Shown here one piece after another: positions 7,342 to 14,802 of a stretch of 21,584 nucleotides of DNA. Under the pieces are notes generated by a model, which had not been told where the DNA came from, did not search any database, and worked only from the letters and a program-made list of their open reading frames with translations. Every line of letters begins with the position of its first letter. Position 1 is the first letter of the stretch. The position numbers and the translations under genes are program-made. The stretch lies in assembly GCA_003481005.1 (NCBI GenBank), contig QUKC01000026.1, forward strand, positions 16,875 through 38,458, given 5' to 3'. The stretch is from Firmicutes bacterium TM09-10 (GTDB taxonomy: Bacteria > Bacillota > Clostridia > Lachnospirales > Lachnospiraceae).

Positions 7342-8391
7342 TTAGTGTTTCAGAATAGTTGAGCCTGCAATTTGTAAAGGACAGGTCAACCGGGTTTCTT
7401 TCTTTGCAACAGAAGGATCTGCAATGCATTCAAGCAGTTTTTGTGCAGCCAGATTCCCGATAAGACGTGGCTGGACTACAATGTTGGTAATGCGGGGCGT
7501 CATCAGAGAGAGCAGGATGCTCTGCTCTTCCCAGCCCCAGTCATCAGGACCGCAGAGTCCGATTTCATCTGGAATGTGTATTCCAAGAGAGCGGATTGCA
7601 TTAAATACATGCAGTACGGTAATGGAGTTGACACAGAATATGGCGGGAAGTTCCTTTTTCCCACAAATATCCTTTAAATGGTGAAGCTGACTGGTGACAT
7701 TCTGGGTATTGTGAATGTCAATGACGTAGGTTAATTCGTTTGGGTCAACCTCGGGATAATAGAGCTTCACTGCGTCCAAAAAGGAATTGCGCCTTTCGGA
7801 CCGGACAGAACTTGCAAAATAATTTTCTGTAAAAAAGACAGGAAGTGTATAGCCTTGTTCCTTCAGGTGCTTTACAAGTTCAAAAATAGGGTCTCGGTGA
7901 TTGGAACCCACAAATTGGAAATTATAGTCATCTATGGTACGGTCACAAAGAACGATGGGAAGTCCGGTGCAGGCCTGCTGTATAAGCAGAGGGTTCTGGC
8001 TGGAACAGGTGTTTACGATCAGACCGTCTACATGCCGGCTCATCAGGGATCTGATATAGGACTCTTCTTCTTTGATACTATTGTTACAGCTGACAAATAA
8101 TGGCATATAATTACTGCTCAGGAGTGTTTCACTGATGCCTTGGATCAGAGCAGCACAGAAAGGCGTTGATATATCCGATACAATAACTCCAATATGATGC
8201 GATAAATTTGTCTTTAAAGACTGCGCCATAACATTTGGATGGTAATTGGTCATTTTAATAACTGTTTCGATCCGTTCCCGGGTATCCTTTTGGATCAAGT
8301 CCTGTTTCCCATTGATATAACGGGAAACAGTAGTGATAGAAACTCCCGCCGCTTTGGCGATATCTGAAATGGTAACCTTTTCATGGTTCAT
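7342..8391 (-). CDS. LacI-family transcriptional regulator (KdgR-like)
   Basis: 349 aa, ATG at 8391. The N-terminal helix-turn-helix is classic LacI: VTISDIAKAAGVSITTVSRYING (residues 6-28), followed by the hinge region NVMAQSLKTN. The rest is a periplasmic-binding-like sensor domain (about 65-349) with IGVIVSDISTPFCAALIQGI and the late CGPDDWGWEEQ segment, which resembles KdgR-type regulators. It is the first gene before the KDPG aldolase and kdgK, and diverges from the sugar-import operon, so it probably represses one or both until a sugar-acid intermediate is present. A consensus promoter lies at 8496-8525, and two LacI-type palindromes sit upstream. The effector is not readable. Confidence 0.88.
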   Translation of the reverse strand: MNHEKVTISDIAKAAGVSITTVSRYINGKQDLIQKDTRERIETVIKMTNYHPNVMAQSLKTNLSHHIGVIVSDISTPFCAALIQGISETLLSSNYMPLFVSCNNSIKEEESYIRSLMSRHVDGLIVNTCSSQNPLLIQQACTGLPIVLCDRTIDDYNFQFVGSNHRDPIFELVKHLKEQGYTLPVFFTENYFASSVRSERRNSFLDAVKLYYPEVDPNELTYVIDIHNTQNVTSQLHHLKDICGKKELPAIFCVNSITVLHVFNAIRSLGIHIPDEIGLCGPDDWGWEEQSILLSLMTPRITNIVVQPRLIGNLAAQKLLECIADPSVAKKETRLTCPLQIAGSTILKH

Positions 8392-8495
8392 ATGATGTGT
8401 TTGGGCCGGTTTGGATACATAACAAGTAATGCAATTGTAAAAATTACTTTAATTTGTACCTGAAACAGCCACGCTCCTTACGTTGTTTTGAAAAT

Positions 8496-8525
8496 ATTAT
8501 AGAATTTTACTTTTTAAATTGTCAA
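8496..8525 (-). promoter_or_regulatory. Sigma-A type promoter of lacI operon
   Basis: On the minus strand TTGACA (8525-8520) and TATAAT (8501-8496) are both perfect, separated by 18 bp of AT-rich spacer. Transcription would start near 8489, giving a leader of about 97 nt before the lacI ATG. This is the clearest promoter in the window. Confidence 0.75.
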
Positions 8526-8578
8526 GCAAATATGGAAAACATTTATTAGTTTCTGAAGTTTTGTGTGTAGTGCATAAA

Positions 8579-8592
8579 TGAAAACGATTTCA
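8579..8592. promoter_or_regulatory. LacI/CcpA-type operator (cre-like)
   Basis: TGAAAACGATTTCA is a palindrome with TGAAA/TTTCA half-sites and a central CG, as in LacI/GalR-family operators, and it fits the published cre consensus for CcpA at every constrained position. It lies 54 bp upstream of the lacI -35 box. It could be the operator of the neighbouring LacI regulator, a catabolite-repression site, or both. Confidence 0.6.
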
Positions 8593-8719
8593 AATTGTGA
8601 AATGTCATGAAATGGGTAGGAATATGTGAAATATATCTTGTAATTGCCAAGATTATGTGATAGATTTGTGGAAAATGATAGTTCAAAACAAGAAAATAGA
8701 CAAAAACAAAGAAAATAGA

Positions 8720-8733
8720 TGAAATCATTTTCA
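8720..8733. promoter_or_regulatory. Second LacI-type operator candidate
   Basis: TGAAATCATTTTCA repeats the TGAAA/TTTCA half-sites of the site at 8579-8592 with the same 14-bp length but a CA centre in place of CG. The two centres are 141 bp apart. It lies about 30 bp before the extended -10 candidate at 8761-8769, a good place to repress the import operon. The pair could support looping. This is inference from sequence symmetry. Confidence 0.5.
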
Positions 8734-8800
8734 CAATCGAATATAGACACATGATGAATGTGTGATAATGGTGTTTCCGGGAGTTATCCCGTACACATAT

Positions 8801-8821
8801 ATAAGCTAAGGTGGGGGCACT
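8801..8821 (+). repeat. G5 motif copy C, gapped
   Basis: ATAAGC, then 6 extra bases TAAGGT, then GGGGGCACT. Both blocks match copy A at 7245-7259. In the transcript of the import operon this reads in the G-rich sense, while copies A and B read as the C-rich complement in the transcript of the minus operon. Confidence 0.45.
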
Positions 8822-9025
8822 GAAATATTCTTAAGAAGCAGGGAGGACAATAAAGAAAGAGAAAATTGAAGTAATTGCTTAAAATGAAAAGTTCAGATGA
8901 ATCTGACATTAGCGATTTGCAGCATACAGGAAGAGAAGGAAGATGCTCTTATATGTGTGAGCGCTACGCACGTAAGCCTGATATGCACACAAAAACGGTG
9001 GCGCAGAAAAGAGGTAAAGAAGATT

Positions 9026-10342
9026 ATGAAGAAAAAGTTATTGTCGGTAATATTAGCAGGTTTTATGGTGATGGGATGTTTAGCTGGGTGCACATCTAAT
9101 GATCAAACAGTAGAAAATGAAAAAAATACTTCAGAGACGGAGCAAGCTGAAAGTGGAGAAAAAACAGTTATTACAGTTGCCCGGTGGGGTACAGATAGTG
9201 AAAAGGAAGCATTTGAAAACATATTTGCAGAATTTGAAAAGGCACATCCAGAAATTGACGTCCAGTTAGACTTTAGACCATGGGATACCTACTGGGATAT
9301 GATTAATGTTAATATGTCTGGTGGTATGCTTCCTGATATTGTAAGCGTGAGTACACAACTAGGTTCTAAATATTATATTCCAGGTGTTTTTGAAGATTTG
9401 GCTCCGTATATTGAGAGAGATGAAGTGAAAACCGAAGAATTTGCACAGAATGTAATGGATGCATTTACAATGGATGGTAAAGTTTTTGGCTTTCCTAATG
9501 ATATATCTTTGTATCCATTGTGCTACAATAAAGCATTGTTGGATGAGAGTGGTATTGCATATCCGGCATCGGATAATCCCTTGACTTTTGATGAATATTA
9601 TGAAATGGCAAAGAAGCTGACCAAAATTGAGGGAAATGCATATACTCAGGTAGGGTTTGCTGATGAAGCCCGTACAGCATTTAGACTGCAATGGTTATTT
9701 CCAATGTATGGGGGAAGCATGTTTGACCAGACAGTAAATCCAACCAAAATTACTATTGATACCCCAGAAGGTAGAAAGGGAGTTGAGGCAATAGCAAAGA
9801 TGGCAGATGTTGTTGCACCTGTTGCAGAATGGGGGAAAAGCTGGGATGGAGGCCTCCAAAATTCTGCAATAGCAACGTGTACATCTGGTATCTGGATGTT
9901 TGGTGATTTTAAGAAAGCAGGTGTTGATTTTGGGGTTGCACCGATGCCAGAAGGCATTGAAGGATCGGCGGTTACAGGTTTGATTAATGGTTTTATGATG
10001 GCAAGTAACTGTGAAAATAAAGAAGCAGCATGGCAGGTACTAAAATGGCTTTCTAGTAGAGACGGTCAGCTTCAGGTGGCTAAGAATGGAGTGGGAACAC
10101 CGATTTATTCAGAATTGTGTACAGATCCGGCTTTTGCAAATCAGATAGAGGGTGTGGATCTTTCTGCATACAGTTATATGCTGGATCATTTTCAACCATT
10201 AGCAATGATGCCAGATGACTCATTGAATATTTTTATTGAGAATAAGATAAAAGATCTCCTGGAAGGTAAGATTGATGTGAATGGATTTATTGAAGCAATG
10301 ACCGGAGAGGGTCAAGAGATCTTAGATGCGATGTATCAGTAA
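9026..10342 (+). CDS. ABC sugar-binding lipoprotein (CUT1 family)
   Basis: Extracellular solute-binding protein, 438 aa from the ATG at 9026, where a lipoprotein signal begins: MKKKLL, a hydrophobic stretch and LAGC with lipidated Cys22. A frame extending to 8897 would place 43 non-signal residues before this and is rejected. After an acidic Glu/Thr-rich linker (about 24-48), the mature part starts VITVARWGTDSEKEAF and continues as a family 1 binding protein (LPDIVSV, FPNDISLYPLCYNK, PLTFDEYYEMAKKL, SGIWMFGDFKKAG, EAAWQVLKWLSS). It should capture an oligosaccharide or glycoside and hand it to the two permeases that follow. First gene of the 13-gene plus operon. A 13-bp hairpin lies between it and the first permease gene. 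Ligand unknown. Confidence 0.92.
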   Translation: MKKKLLSVILAGFMVMGCLAGCTSNDQTVENEKNTSETEQAESGEKTVITVARWGTDSEKEAFENIFAEFEKAHPEIDVQLDFRPWDTYWDMINVNMSGGMLPDIVSVSTQLGSKYYIPGVFEDLAPYIERDEVKTEEFAQNVMDAFTMDGKVFGFPNDISLYPLCYNKALLDESGIAYPASDNPLTFDEYYEMAKKLTKIEGNAYTQVGFADEARTAFRLQWLFPMYGGSMFDQTVNPTKITIDTPEGRKGVEAIAKMADVVAPVAEWGKSWDGGLQNSAIATCTSGIWMFGDFKKAGVDFGVAPMPEGIEGSAVTGLINGFMMASNCENKEAAWQVLKWLSSRDGQLQVAKNGVGTPIYSELCTDPAFANQIEGVDLSAYSYMLDHFQPLAMMPDDSLNIFIENKIKDLLEGKIDVNGFIEAMTGEGQEILDAMYQ

Positions 10343-10362
10343 TAATTACATAGGGTGAGTAA

Positions 10363-10398
10363 TGCCAGGATCATGTAGAAATATACATGATCCTGGTA
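10363..10398 (+). repeat. Intercistronic hairpin between binding protein and permease genes
   Basis: CCAGGATCATGTA (10365-10377) and its perfect inverse (10384-10396) form a 13-bp stem with a 6-nt loop, extendable by two pairs at the base. No T run follows, so it is not a classic terminator. Such hairpins after binding-protein genes are known to protect the upstream mRNA and raise the binding protein above the permeases; that role here is inferred. Confidence 0.65.
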
Positions 10399-10421
10399 AG
10401 CATAAAATAGGGAGGCTTGAA

Positions 10422-11333
10422 ATGAGCAAGAAAAAGGAAAATAAAAATGCTTTGCATGGTTTCTTACTTGTAATGCCGTGGTTTGTCGGATTCCTTATAT
10501 TTTATTTGTATCCTATATGTTCCAATATTGGATTAAGCTTTACAGATAAAACAATCTGGGGTGAGGGCAAATTTGTAGGGTTAAAAAATTACTATAAAAT
10601 ATTCTTTGAGGATAAGGTGTTTTGGATTTGCTTGAAGAATACTTTTCTGTGGGTTATTTTTTCTAATGTTATTATGCTTAGTGTGTCTTTGATAATAGCG
10701 AATTTGTTAGCAGGAAAAGTTAAAGGGGGCAAATTTTTTCGGACTGTTTTTTATTTTCCTTGTTTACTGCCACCAGTAGCATTTGGTGTGGTTTTGGGAT
10801 TTATATTCTCGGGGAGTCCAAATGGTTTTGTGAATCATCTATTTGGACTTGGAACTCATGGATGGTTTAGTGATTCAACTTTAGCTATGCCAACGGCAAT
10901 TGTTTCCAGTATCTGGTATATCGGAACGCCAATGATAATTTTTCTTGCGGCTATTAAGGGAATTAACCCCAGTTACCAAGAAGCTGCATTGATTGATGGA
11001 GCAGGAGCAGTTCGAAGATTTTTTTCAGTTACTTTACCTCTGATTTCACAGTCTATTATCTTCAATTTTATAATGGGAATAATAAATGGATGGCAGGTAT
11101 ATGAACATATTATTCCTTTTACGAAAGCGGAGGGAGATGTGATCAAACCATATGGAAGGGATTATGGATTGGGAGTGTTGTTGATCCATATTTATGAGAA
11201 AGGGTTCAAGGATTTTGAAATAGCATATGCGGCAGCATTAGGTATAATTTTATTAATCATTGTTTTACTTTGTACATTGGCTGGCTTTGGCTTAATAAAG
11301 AAGTTGAAACTGGATTATCAATCTTTTGACTGA
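10422..11333 (+). CDS. ABC sugar transporter permease 1 (MalF/UgpA type)
   Basis: 303 aa from the ATG at 10422, which has GGGAGG 7 nt upstream; a longer frame from 10362 would start inside the intercistronic hairpin. Six hydrophobic segments are visible, beginning GFLLVMPWFVGFLIFYLYP. The cytoplasmic coupling loop carries the EAA motif YQEAALIDGAGAVRRFF followed by TLPLI, which docks the ATPase in CUT1 importers. It forms the membrane channel with the next gene product for the ligand of the upstream lipoprotein. AT-rich, like the rest of this operon. Confidence 0.93.
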   Translation: MSKKKENKNALHGFLLVMPWFVGFLIFYLYPICSNIGLSFTDKTIWGEGKFVGLKNYYKIFFEDKVFWICLKNTFLWVIFSNVIMLSVSLIIANLLAGKVKGGKFFRTVFYFPCLLPPVAFGVVLGFIFSGSPNGFVNHLFGLGTHGWFSDSTLAMPTAIVSSIWYIGTPMIIFLAAIKGINPSYQEAALIDGAGAVRRFFSVTLPLISQSIIFNFIMGIINGWQVYEHIIPFTKAEGDVIKPYGRDYGLGVLLIHIYEKGFKDFEIAYAAALGIILLIIVLLCTLAGFGLIKKLKLDYQSFD

Positions 11334-11346
11334 AAGGAATGTAGTT

Positions 11347-12168
11347 ATGAAAAAAAGTATTTTAGGAGTATTAAAGTGGATTATATTGCTAATGTTAGCA
11401 ATAGTTATGCTGGTGCCATTCTTTTGGTTGATTTCTAGTTCCCTAAAAGATAAAACGCAGTTTTATTCTAATCCTCCAGTTTATTTTCCTATTCCGATGC
11501 ATTTTGAAAATTTTGTAAATGCATGGGTAAACATCGGCTTTTTTAGAGCAATTTTAAATTCCTTGGTATTTGCATTGACTTTTACCATAATTGTGGTATT
11601 TAGTTCAGCGTTAGCCGCTTATGGATTTTCAAGATTTAAATTTCCGGGTAAGAAAGTATTATTTGTAATTCTGCTGTTATCGATGATGCTGCCTACACAG
11701 ATTATGACGATTCCCTTATTTTTGATGTTTAAAAAACTGAATATGATCAATACTATATTACCAATGCTCTTACCATACTGTTTAGGGGTTCCATATCATA
11801 TTTTTTTAATACGCCAGTTTATGAATGGAATACCGAAAGAAGTGGATGAAGCAGCTAAAATTGACGGTTGTGGAACTATGCAAATATTCTTTTATATCAT
11901 TGGACCTATGTCAAAACCAACGTTGATTGTGTCAGCGCTTTTGAATTTTATATGGGCATGGAAAGATGTATGGTATTCCAATATTTATCTTGGAAGACCA
12001 GAAAGGCAAACAATTTCAGTAAGGCTACTTTCGTTAATTGGAGATAAGAGTGTAGAGTATGGGCAGATGATGGCAGCTACAGTCATGATGATGTTGCCTG
12101 TTATTCTTCTATATTTTTGTGCACAAAAGTATTTTGATGAAGGTATTACTATAACAGAATTGAAATAG
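11347..12168 (+). CDS. ABC sugar transporter permease 2 (MalG/UgpE type)
   Basis: 273 aa from the ATG at 11347, preceded by AAAGGAA about 8 nt upstream. The start is 14 nt after the stop of permease 1, so the two are likely translated together. Six membrane segments are visible; the N-terminal part reads VPFFWLISSSLKD and the EAA loop is VDEAAKIDGCGTMQIFF followed by IIGPM, as in MalG-type permeases. No ATP-binding subunit gene follows or precedes it in this window, so the importer probably uses a shared MsmK-type ATPase encoded elsewhere, as known for many CUT1 systems in Bacillota. Confidence 0.93.
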   Translation: MKKSILGVLKWIILLMLAIVMLVPFFWLISSSLKDKTQFYSNPPVYFPIPMHFENFVNAWVNIGFFRAILNSLVFALTFTIIVVFSSALAAYGFSRFKFPGKKVLFVILLLSMMLPTQIMTIPLFLMFKKLNMINTILPMLLPYCLGVPYHIFLIRQFMNGIPKEVDEAAKIDGCGTMQIFFYIIGPMSKPTLIVSALLNFIWAWKDVWYSNIYLGRPERQTISVRLLSLIGDKSVEYGQMMAATVMMMLPVILLYFCAQKYFDEGITITELK

Positions 12169-12185
12169 CTTAAAGGAAGATCAAT

Positions 12186-13160
12186 ATGTATCAAATGATG
12201 ATAGGAACTTATACCAAAAGAGGTAGTGAAGGTATTTATTTGTTGGAAATGGATGATATTTTGCAGCAAGTAAGAGTAATATCAGTTATTGGAGAAAAAA
12301 ATCCCTCCTATTTGTGTTTGGATTCCGAGAAAAAATGTTTGTATGCTGCTTTGGAAAACGAAGTTGGGGAAGTGGCTGTTTACAATGTTGAAAATCGAAA
12401 AGCACCGAAATTTATGGGGAAATATGAGACAGGAGGGAGTACAACATGCCATGTGTCCTTGTCGGTGGATCACAAGTGGCTTTATGCATCTAACTATGAA
12501 GATGGATCCTTTACTATATTTGAAGTGGGAGATGCTCTCAGAAAAAGCAGGATAATCTTTAATCAGGCAGGTCGATATAAGGCAAAACCTCATGCACATA
12601 GCGTTTTTTCAATTTTGAAGAATGAAGCTATATGCTGCGATAAGGGACTGGATAGTGTTTTGATATATGGGGATGGAGGAGAGATATGCCGCTTTTATTT
12701 GAAAGGAAGTAATTTTCGGATTTTGGAAAGTGAGAAACAAAACCTCTATCTTGTAGCGGAGAAGAGTAGTGAAATTGTTGTGATCAGTTATGAACATGGG
12801 AAACTGACACTTCAGCAGCGTATATCAACGGTGGAAAAAGGGTTTGCCAAAATTAATTATGCGGCAGCAGTACGTATATCACCCGATCGACAGTATCTTT
12901 ACACTACAAATCGAGGTGAAGATACTATTGTGATTTATAAGATCCAGAAGGATGGAACCTTAGAGTTTTTAGAACGTCATTACCTACCAGGGCAATTTCC
13001 TCGTGATTTTAATATTTCAAAAGATGGAAAAATTTTGGGTGTGACTTTAGAGTATTCAGATTGTGTAGTTTTTTATGATGTAGATAACAATACTGGGACT
13101 ATAAGACTACGGAAGGAAATGGTTCGCATTCCGAGTCCTACGGCTATAATTATAGAATAA
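12186..13160 (+). CDS. Lactonase-family seven-bladed beta-propeller (YkgB/Pgl type)
   Basis: 324 aa, ATG at 12186 with AAAGGAAG 7 nt upstream, 17 nt after permease 2. It matches the cytoplasmic lactonase family typified by YkgB 6-phosphogluconolactonase: MIGTYTKRGSEGIYL at the start, NPSYLCLDSEKKCLYAA, CHVSLSVDHKWLYASNYEDGS, KPHAHSV (about 137-143), AAAVRISPDRQYLYTTNRGED and FPRDFNISKDGKIL. Members hydrolyse sugar lactones such as 6-phosphogluconolactone. With an SDR dehydrogenase two genes downstream, it plausibly opens the lactone made by oxidising a free sugar, giving the aldonate. No signal peptide. Substrate is inferred from context only. Confidence 0.78.
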   Translation: MYQMMIGTYTKRGSEGIYLLEMDDILQQVRVISVIGEKNPSYLCLDSEKKCLYAALENEVGEVAVYNVENRKAPKFMGKYETGGSTTCHVSLSVDHKWLYASNYEDGSFTIFEVGDALRKSRIIFNQAGRYKAKPHAHSVFSILKNEAICCDKGLDSVLIYGDGGEICRFYLKGSNFRILESEKQNLYLVAEKSSEIVVISYEHGKLTLQQRISTVEKGFAKINYAAAVRISPDRQYLYTTNRGEDTIVIYKIQKDGTLEFLERHYLPGQFPRDFNISKDGKILGVTLEYSDCVVFYDVDNNTGTIRLRKEMVRIPSPTAIIIE

Positions 13161-13171
13161 GGAGAATGACT

Positions 13172-14767
13172 GTGAGAGAAGAACTATATAATGGAATTAA
13201 TATTCAGAAGCCTTGGCCACCACGTATGAAAGAAAAGGAACAGGCATTAAAAAAGAATATAGATAGAATACCAGAAACTATTTGTTATCTATCAAACCCT
13301 CCGAAGGTAATTCCTATTCATGTTGGAAGGCAATTATTTGTAGATGACTTTTTGATTGACACATCAACCTTGCAACGTAAATATTATTACCCTGAACCCT
13401 ATGTGGGGAATCCGATTTTAAAACCACAGACAAAAATTGAAAAAAATGAGGGATGTTGTCCAGTGGCAGCTACTTTTACAGACGGTGTTTTTTATGATTC
13501 AAAAGATGGACTCTATAAAATGTGGTATCAGGCTGGGTGGTTTGATGGAACTGCATATGCAGAGAGTTTGGACGGACAAAACTGGTATAGACCAGATTTG
13601 GATGTTGTACCTGGAACAAATATGGTATTACCTTTTCGTAAGGGGTATAAGCGGGATGGTGCAACGGTATGGATTGATCATGAAACAAAAGATCCAAAGA
13701 GCAGATATAAATTATTTGTTTTTTTTAGAAAAAATGAGGTCGAAGAGATAGGGGAACTTTATATTTCCTCAGATGGAATTCATTGGAATGGGCCAACAAT
13801 AACTGGACCGTGTGGTGATGCGTCTAGCTTCTTTTATAATCCTTTTCGAAAAAAGTGGGTATTCAGCATTAGAAAAGTAGATGTAGAGGGGGATTTTCAC
13901 TATAGATATAGACAGTATTATGAAACGGAAGATTTTTTGAAAGGTGCAGATTGGGGAAGAAATGATCCTGTTTTTTGGTATGGAGCAGATGATTTAGACA
14001 AAAAACATGCGATATACGATTGTACTACACAGTTATATGGTGTTGATTGTGTAGCCTATGAAAGTATTTTGCTAGGAGCTTTTGAGATTTTTAAAGGACC
14101 TCATAATAGAATTGCAGAAGAACTTGGAGTTCCGAAACAATGTGATATTACATTGGGTTATAGCCGGGATGGTTTCCATTTTTGCAGACCAGATCGAACA
14201 GCTTTTCTTAAGGGTTCTGAGAAAAAGGGGACATGGGATTATGGCTATATTCATGCCTCTGGTGGCTTATGCATTGTAGAAAAGGATCAGTTGCGGTTTT
14301 ATTATTCTGCGTGGTCTGGGGAGTCACCCAAATATGGAAAACATATGTATGCAGGTGGAGCTACTGGTTATGCTACGTTACGGAGAGATGGATTTGCAAG
14401 TGTTGCAGCAGAAAAAGAAGGATTTTTAAAAACTAGAGTGCTGGTTTTTAAAGGGGAATATTTGTGGCTGAATACAATCAGCGACTTGGGAGAGGTACGT
14501 GTAGAAGTAAGAACAGCGTCTGATGAACCAATAAATGGTTTTAGAAAAGAAGAATGTGAACCGGTTATTACTGATTCTACAAAAGTAATGGTTCGATGGA
14601 GTAGTGGAAACAGTCTAAAACAATTGGAAGGGAAGCCGATTAGATTTGTATTTTGGATTAGGAAGGCAGAAGTTTTTTCTTTTTGGGTAAGTGATGATGA
14701 AAGAGGAAAAAGTAGAGGATATATGGGCGCTGGAAGTACAAATTGTGAAGGAATTCGTGATATCTAA
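13172..14767 (+). CDS. Glycoside hydrolase-like beta-propeller (GH43/32/117-like), intracellular
   Basis: About 531 aa. The GTG at 13172 is 7 nt from AAGGAG, whereas the ATG two codons earlier (13166) is only 1 nt from it, so GTG is the likelier start. No signal peptide. Residues from about 55 read RQLFVDDFLID, followed by repeated propeller-blade phrases: YKMWYQAGWFDGTAYAESLDG, LYISSDGIHWNG, ITLGYSRDGFHF, LRFYYSAWSGE. This pattern, with xSxDGxxW turns, is typical of five-bladed glycosidases of the GH43/GH32/GH117 type, and of poorly studied relatives starting with a VDD(F/Y)LI motif. The C-terminal 100 residues resemble a beta-sandwich. It probably cleaves the imported glycoside in the cytoplasm; family and specificity cannot be settled by eye. 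Confidence 0.6.
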   Translation: MREELYNGINIQKPWPPRMKEKEQALKKNIDRIPETICYLSNPPKVIPIHVGRQLFVDDFLIDTSTLQRKYYYPEPYVGNPILKPQTKIEKNEGCCPVAATFTDGVFYDSKDGLYKMWYQAGWFDGTAYAESLDGQNWYRPDLDVVPGTNMVLPFRKGYKRDGATVWIDHETKDPKSRYKLFVFFRKNEVEEIGELYISSDGIHWNGPTITGPCGDASSFFYNPFRKKWVFSIRKVDVEGDFHYRYRQYYETEDFLKGADWGRNDPVFWYGADDLDKKHAIYDCTTQLYGVDCVAYESILLGAFEIFKGPHNRIAEELGVPKQCDITLGYSRDGFHFCRPDRTAFLKGSEKKGTWDYGYIHASGGLCIVEKDQLRFYYSAWSGESPKYGKHMYAGGATGYATLRRDGFASVAAEKEGFLKTRVLVFKGEYLWLNTISDLGEVRVEVRTASDEPINGFRKEECEPVITDSTKVMVRWSSGNSLKQLEGKPIRFVFWIRKAEVFSFWVSDDERGKSRGYMGAGSTNCEGIRDI

Positions 14768-14802
14768 GTGATAAAATTGGTGAATTATAGGAGGTGTTCA
14801 AG

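Larger units (their letters stand above)
8392..9025. other. Divergent regulatory region, no gene
   Basis: This 634-bp AT-rich stretch separates the minus-strand lacI from the plus-strand binding-protein gene. It holds the lacI promoter (8496-8525), two palindromic operator-like sites (8579-8592 and 8720-8733), a small 5-bp inverted repeat CGGGA/TCCCG at 8778-8791, and a gapped copy of the G5 motif (8801-8821). Possible plus-strand promoter elements are an extended -10 TGTGATAAT at 8761-8769 and a TATATA/TATAAG box near 8798-8805, both without a good -35. The leader from there to 9025 would be about 200 nt and includes a hairpin near 8956-8972. Open frames here are short and overlap the next gene out of frame. 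Confidence 0.6.

Noticed and set aside
8514..8752. Two short minus-strand open frames in the divergent regulatory region
   Set aside because: Low-complexity translation of AT-rich DNA, mutually overlapping, over the operator sites and with no ribosome sites.
8897..9025. N-terminal extension of the sugar-binding lipoprotein
   Set aside because: The extra 43 residues are not signal-like and have no ribosome site, while the ATG at 9026 begins a clear lipoprotein signal peptide.
8875..9099. A 74-residue open frame upstream of and overlapping the binding-protein gene
   Set aside because: It has no Shine-Dalgarno, overlaps the binding-protein start out of frame and shows no recognisable family features.
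13166..13171. ATG at 13166 as start of the GH-like gene
   Set aside because: Only 1 nt separates it from AAGGAG; the GTG at 13172 has normal 7-nt spacing.
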